64,000 nt of DNA from Kitasatospora atroaurantiaca (lineage in GTDB: Bacteria > Actinomycetota > Actinomycetes > Streptomycetales > Streptomycetaceae): NCBI RefSeq assembly GCF_007828955.1, contig NZ_VIVR01000001.1, positions 248,001-312,000 on the forward strand, read 5' to 3'. Of the stretch, positions 60,989 through 64,000 are shown one piece after another (positions within the stretch are counted from its first letter, which is position 1; the number at the start of each line of letters is the position of its first letter). Under the pieces are notes generated by a model. It was not told where the DNA came from and searched no databases. It saw only the letters and a program-made list of their open reading frames with translations. Both the position numbers and the translations under genes were made by a program.

Positions 60989-61534
60989 ATGCTGGGGATC
61001 CAGGAAGCCATCGTCGAGACCGCGCGGAAGTTCCCTTCCTCGCTCTACGTCTCGACCTGCGGGTTCATCACCCGCGACCTCTACAACACCGCCGACCGGC
61101 CGGAGAACTTCTACCTCGTCGGCTCGATGGGCATGGCCGCCCCGGTCGGCCTCGGCGTCGCGCTGGCGCAGCCGGAGAAGCAGGTCGTCGTCCTCGACGG
61201 CGACGGCTCCTTCGCCATGAACCTCAGCGTGCTGCCGATGATCGCCGAGCACAGCCCGAACCTGGTCCACATGGTCCTGGACAACGGTGTGCACGAGAGC
61301 ACCGGTGGCCAGCGCCCGGTCCGGATCGGCGATCCGGCCGGCCTCGCCCTGGCGGCGGGCTACGCGGCCGCGTACACCGTCGACTCCGCCGAGGACCTCC
61401 GGGACGTCGTGCCGGCGGACGGCCCGACCCTGGTGCATGTGCGCTGCGCGCCGCGCGGCGCACATGCCGGCAAGCGGGTCGAGTGGACCCCGCAGCAGAT
61501 CGTGGCCCGTTTCAACGAGCGGGCGGCGGCATGA
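60989..61534 (+). CDS. Phosphonopyruvate decarboxylase, beta (PP) subunit
   Basis: A 181-residue protein equivalent to the C-terminal half of the decarboxylase. The ThDP-Mg motif GDGSFAMNLSVLPM at 71-84 (GDG then Asn in VLDNGVHESTGGQ) and the family-typical STCGFITRDLYNTADRPENF and GSMGMAAPVGLG are present. It must assemble with the alpha subunit to form an active ThDP site. Its stop overlaps the carrier protein ATG. Confidence 0.9.
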   Translation: MLGIQEAIVETARKFPSSLYVSTCGFITRDLYNTADRPENFYLVGSMGMAAPVGLGVALAQPEKQVVVLDGDGSFAMNLSVLPMIAEHSPNLVHMVLDNGVHESTGGQRPVRIGDPAGLALAAGYAAAYTVDSAEDLRDVVPADGPTLVHVRCAPRGAHAGKRVEWTPQQIVARFNERAAA

Positions 61535-61803
61535 GCATCGACAACGAGGCGGTCGAGGAGCGGGTCCTGCGGATCGTGGCCGCTGCGCTGCGCGCTGCTC
61601 CGGGCGAGGACACACCGGGGCCCGACACCGACCTGTGGTCCGTCGGCCTGGACTCGCTCGGCAGTGTCTCGCTGATGGTCGGTCTGGAGGACGAGTTCGG
61701 GGTCGAGTTCCCCGACTCGATGCTCGACCGGAAGACCTTCTCCACCGTACGGAGCATCTCCGAGGCGATCCGCAGCCTCGTCGGATCCACCGTCGACCAG
61801 TAG
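61531..61803 (+). CDS. Phosphopantetheine carrier protein (PCP/ACP)
   Basis: A 90-residue freestanding carrier with the phosphopantetheine attachment Ser42 in VGLDSLGSVSLM and helix 3 EFGVEFPDSMLDRKTF. It should carry the amino acid activated by the adenylation enzyme and hand it to the condensation enzyme encoded in the minus operon. No phosphopantetheinyl transferase gene is in the window, so it would use one from elsewhere. ATG overlaps the decarboxylase stop. Confidence 0.88.
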   Translation: MSIDNEAVEERVLRIVAAALRAAPGEDTPGPDTDLWSVGLDSLGSVSLMVGLEDEFGVEFPDSMLDRKTFSTVRSISEAIRSLVGSTVDQ

Positions 61804-61811
61804 GAGCTGCC

Positions 61812-62864
61812 ATGCCCTTGGACCTCAACCGGCTTCCGCTGCGTTCGTCACGGACGGTCGACCTCAACCTGCTGAAGGTGCGGATCGCCACCAACCTGGA
61901 GGAGTTCCCGGCCTACTCCTACTTCTCCCGCGAGGCGCCCGACAGCGCGGAGCCCGACTACGAGATCTACTGCATCGACCTGGACCGGGACGGCTACGAC
62001 GTCGAGGAGCTGGCCCGGCTCGCGGATCGCTCGCTGCGCGCCAAGCGGTTCCGGGCGGGCTACTACCTCAACCACGTCTTCGGCGATCCGGCCCACCTGA
62101 TCACCGACGGCCGGAGGTCGTACGTCTTCGGCCGGCGCCTGGAGCGCACGGTCTGGCCGTACTTCGTGAAGCGGATCCTCACCGACTTCGCCGTCGATCA
62201 CGGCTACCTGCACCTGAAGGCCGCCGCATTCGTTCTCGGCGACGGCGGGGCGACACTGCTGATCGGCCCCAACGCGGGCGGAAAGACGGTGTTCCTCACC
62301 CAGGCCTGCCTGGACGGCGCTCGCTTCCTGTCCAACACCCATCTGCTGGTGCGGGACGGGTTCGCCCACGGTGTCCCGTCGGCCGTGCGGGTCCGGCGGG
62401 ACGCCTCGTTCGGGGCGCTGATCGACCGGCACGGGCTCACCGCCCACCTGGAGGCCGGGGACTTCGTGGCCCCGCCCGAGCTGCTGTTCACGAGCGGGCC
62501 GGTCGACTCCGCGCCGATCCGCAACATCGTCATCACCGACTACAACCCGTCCGGACGGCCCGGGTTCGAGGAGATCACGGCCGCCAGGTCCGAGCTCTTC
62601 CTCGACCAGTTCGCCTTCGCCGTGACCACCTACGGGCTGAAGGACGACCTGATGACGCACTGCGGTGGCGACGTCGAGCGGTTCACCGGTGTGCTGGGCA
62701 CCATGAAGGACCAGCTTGCCGAACTCGTCGGCGGCGCACGGTGCTTCCGGTCCAATGTCGACATGCTCGATCCGGCCGCGCGGGCAGCGGTGCTCGCCGA
62801 GCTGGGCGGTGCCGACGCGGCTCCGGCCGCCGTCGCGTCCGGGTCGCGGGCCGCGGCCAGGTGA
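61812..62864 (+). CDS. HPr-kinase-like P-loop protein
   Basis: A 350-residue protein whose C-terminal part has a P-loop LIGPNAGGKTVFLTQACLDG (Walker A at 152-159), preceded by HLKAAAFVLGDGGATL, the fold of HPr kinase/phosphorylase-related proteins. Residues 1-120 form a separate N-terminal domain (YSYFSREAPDSAEPDY). Similar proteins occur in lasso peptide and PqqD-type clusters with nucleotidyltransferases such as 54221. It may phosphorylate a protein or small molecule; a partnership with the FomA-like kinase is possible. Function unproven. ATG at 61812 after GGAG. Confidence 0.65.
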   Translation: MPLDLNRLPLRSSRTVDLNLLKVRIATNLEEFPAYSYFSREAPDSAEPDYEIYCIDLDRDGYDVEELARLADRSLRAKRFRAGYYLNHVFGDPAHLITDGRRSYVFGRRLERTVWPYFVKRILTDFAVDHGYLHLKAAAFVLGDGGATLLIGPNAGGKTVFLTQACLDGARFLSNTHLLVRDGFAHGVPSAVRVRRDASFGALIDRHGLTAHLEAGDFVAPPELLFTSGPVDSAPIRNIVITDYNPSGRPGFEEITAARSELFLDQFAFAVTTYGLKDDLMTHCGGDVERFTGVLGTMKDQLAELVGGARCFRSNVDMLDPAARAAVLAELGGADAAPAAVASGSRAAAR

Positions 62865-63727
62865 CGCCGGTCGTTGTGGCGGTGGTGCTCGTCGCCGCCG
62901 TCACGCACGCCAGTTGGAACGCCGTGGCGCACAGCCTCAAGGACGAGCTGGCCGGGCTCTGCCTGGTCGGTGTCGGCCGGACCGCGTGCGGGCTGGGCCT
63001 CGCCTGCCTCGCACCGGTCCCGGCCGCCGCGGCCTGGCCCTACCTGCTGCTGTCGGTCGGGCTGCACGTCGGGTATCAGATCCTGCTGATGCGCTCCTTC
63101 CGGCTGGGCGACTTCGGGCAGGTCTACCCGATCGCCCGGGGTACGGCTCCGCTGGTGGTCACCCTGGTCGCCGCGGTGTTCGTCGGCGAGCGGCTGCACG
63201 GGTCGAGTGCGTTCGGCGTCGCGGTGGCCTCGGTCGGCCTGGTGGGTCTGGCGTTGTGGGGCCTGCGCTCCCGTCGAGGCCCCGGGGCGGGTGCCGGGCC
63301 GGGAGTGGCCCCCGCCGTGGCCGCCGCCGTTGCCACCGGCCTGGCCATCGCGGCGTACACGGTGGTCGACGGCCTCGGGGTCCGTTCCTCGGCGGCGGTG
63401 CTCGGCTACATCGCCTGGCTGATGGTCCTGGACGGCGCCGCCGTCCCGCTCTACGCCGTTCTCACGCACGGGCGCGGGCTCGCCGAGCGGCTGCGGCCGG
63501 TCACCGCCCGCGGCCTGCTCGGCGGCGTCATGTCGGTGCTGTCCTACGGTCTCGTGCTCTGGGCCCAGGCGCACGCCCCGCTCGCGCCCGTCGCCGTCCT
63601 GCGCGAGTCCAGCATCATCGTCGGTGCAGGCATCGGGGCGGTCTTCTTCAAGGAACGGTTCGGCGGAGCACGTATGGCTGCCGCCGGTGTGATGCTCGCC
63701 GGTATCGCACTGATTCTCTGGCAGTAG
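62861..63727 (+). CDS. EamA/DMT-family exporter
   Basis: A 288-residue membrane protein with ten hydrophobic segments in two five-helix EamA repeats (TPVVVAVVLVAAVTHASWNA and VAPAVAAAVATGLAIAAYTV begin the two). This drug/metabolite transporter family often exports small polar compounds. In the operon it probably helps export a phosphonate or intermediate, adding to the MFS protein. GTG start overlaps the previous stop (GTGA). Confidence 0.85.
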   Translation: MTPVVVAVVLVAAVTHASWNAVAHSLKDELAGLCLVGVGRTACGLGLACLAPVPAAAAWPYLLLSVGLHVGYQILLMRSFRLGDFGQVYPIARGTAPLVVTLVAAVFVGERLHGSSAFGVAVASVGLVGLALWGLRSRRGPGAGAGPGVAPAVAAAVATGLAIAAYTVVDGLGVRSSAAVLGYIAWLMVLDGAAVPLYAVLTHGRGLAERLRPVTARGLLGGVMSVLSYGLVLWAQAHAPLAPVAVLRESSIIVGAGIGAVFFKERFGGARMAAAGVMLAGIALILWQ

Positions 63728-63736
63728 GAGAGAGAC

Positions 63737-64000
63737 ATGGCTGTGGAGATCGAGAAGAAGTACCTGCTGTCCGGCGACGGATGGCGGGCCGAGGTGGTGT
63801 CCGGCGAGAGCATCACCCAGGGGTACCTCTCGATGGACCGCGAGCGGGAGGTGAGGGTCCGTCTGGTCGGCGACGGCGCCGCCTTCCTCACCGTGAAGGG
63901 CCGCCGGGTCGGCCCGGCCCGCCTGGAGTTCGAGTACCCCATCCCTGCCGCGGACGCCCGCGAACTGCTCGCCCTCTGCCTCGGCGCTCCGCTGCACAAG
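63737..64000 (+). CDS. CYTH-domain protein, partial (cut by window edge)
   Basis: Only the first 88 codons are present. The start MAVEIEKKYLL carries the ExExK motif of CYTH phosphatases/adenylate cyclases, and GYLSMDREREVRVRLVGD and FLTVKGRRVG follow the triphosphate-tunnel pattern. The family acts on triphosphates (thiamine triphosphate, inorganic triphosphate) or synthesises cyclic AMP. It starts 9 bp after the exporter stop, with GGAGAGAG upstream. If a phosphonate-phosphate is made by the kinases, a tunnel enzyme is an attractive partner. Confidence 0.8.
   Translation, partial: MAVEIEKKYLLSGDGWRAEVVSGESITQGYLSMDREREVRVRLVGDGAAFLTVKGRRVGPARLEFEYPIPAADARELLALCLGAPLHK

Noticed and set aside
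60417..61534. A frameshift breaking one phosphonopyruvate decarboxylase gene.
   Set aside because: Each half has its own start, stop and complete motifs, so two real subunits are more likely.
1..64000. CRISPR arrays, insertion sequences or prophage genes.
   Set aside because: No regularly spaced repeats, transposase, integrase or phage structural genes were seen.

Overview
The window reads as a chromosomal segment of a high-GC, mycelial actinomycete of the Streptomyces/Kitasatospora type. This rests on strongly GC-biased third codon positions, many GTG starts, TGA/ATG overlaps inside operons, a resuscitation-promoting factor, a mycothiol-type maleylpyruvate isomerase fold protein, an SpoIIE-type PAS/GAF phosphatase with a kinase-like ATPase domain, and short -10 elements of the TANNNT type. 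All functions are read from sequence motifs; no database was searched.

Region 1 (1-13.2 kb) is mixed chromosomal content: the N-terminus of a flavin oxidoreductase, an odd class II tRNA, an ABC transporter pair divergent from a two-component system, a gamma-carbonic anhydrase, a secreted M1 aminopeptidase, hypothetical proteins, a secreted carbohydrate-binding protein that looks cut off before its catalytic domain, two tandem small secreted paralogues, a membrane-anchored HTH protein and an Rpf/LysM muralytic enzyme. Region 2 (13.6-34.3 kb) carries an MFS pump, a FUSC-type membrane protein, a ROK sugar kinase, a 1233-residue PAS/GAF/PP2C signalling protein, an MMPL transporter, a short threonyl-tRNA synthetase behind a Thr-Thr-Thr leader peptide and terminator (a probable attenuator), a PucR regulator divergent from a symporter/ureohydrolase/ThDP-enzyme operon, and an M48 protease with a partner gene.

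Region 3 (34.4-41.1 kb) is a gamma-glutamylation catabolic operon for a polyamine or amino alcohol: permease, glutamine-synthetase-like ligase, class I amidotransferase hydrolase, aldehyde dehydrogenase and SDR, all on the minus strand, divergent from a FadR-type regulator across a palindrome-rich region.

Region 4 (41.1 kb to the right edge) is a phosphonate biosynthetic gene cluster that continues beyond the window. It has two divergent operons. The plus operon (49.6 kb onward) runs PEP mutase, SbnA-like and SbnB-like enzymes (2,3-diaminopropionate), a standalone adenylation enzyme, an uncharacterised nucleotidyltransferase, a FomA/isopentenyl-phosphate-kinase-like kinase, a 2-aminoethylphosphonate-type aminotransferase, a large FAD protein, a mycothiol-type DinB protein, a phosphonopyruvate decarboxylase split into two genes, a carrier protein, an HPr-kinase-like P-loop protein, an EamA exporter and a CYTH protein. 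The minus operon (49.5 to 42.8 kb) runs an Fe/2-oxoglutarate dioxygenase, a PPOX flavoprotein, a standalone condensation domain, a fused double ATP-grasp ligase and an MFS exporter. Together they predict a phosphonate joined to amino acids, probably including diaminopropionate, by a dissociated NRPS plus ATP-grasp ligation.

The most striking feature is the control of this cluster. Next to it lie a gene for an XRE-HTH protein with a long TPR-like helical C-terminus (41135-42379) and, just upstream on the same strand, a 50-codon gene for a tiny secreted peptide (42566-42718). The self-palindromic heptamer TTGNCAA is repeated three or four times, mostly at 10-bp spacing, in front of the regulator gene, in front of the peptide gene, and in the shared divergent promoter of the two biosynthetic operons, where it overlaps the predicted -35 boxes. 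This is the layout expected of an RRNPP-like peptide-pheromone quorum-sensing circuit that controls a phosphonate cluster. It is a hypothesis, but a specific and testable one.
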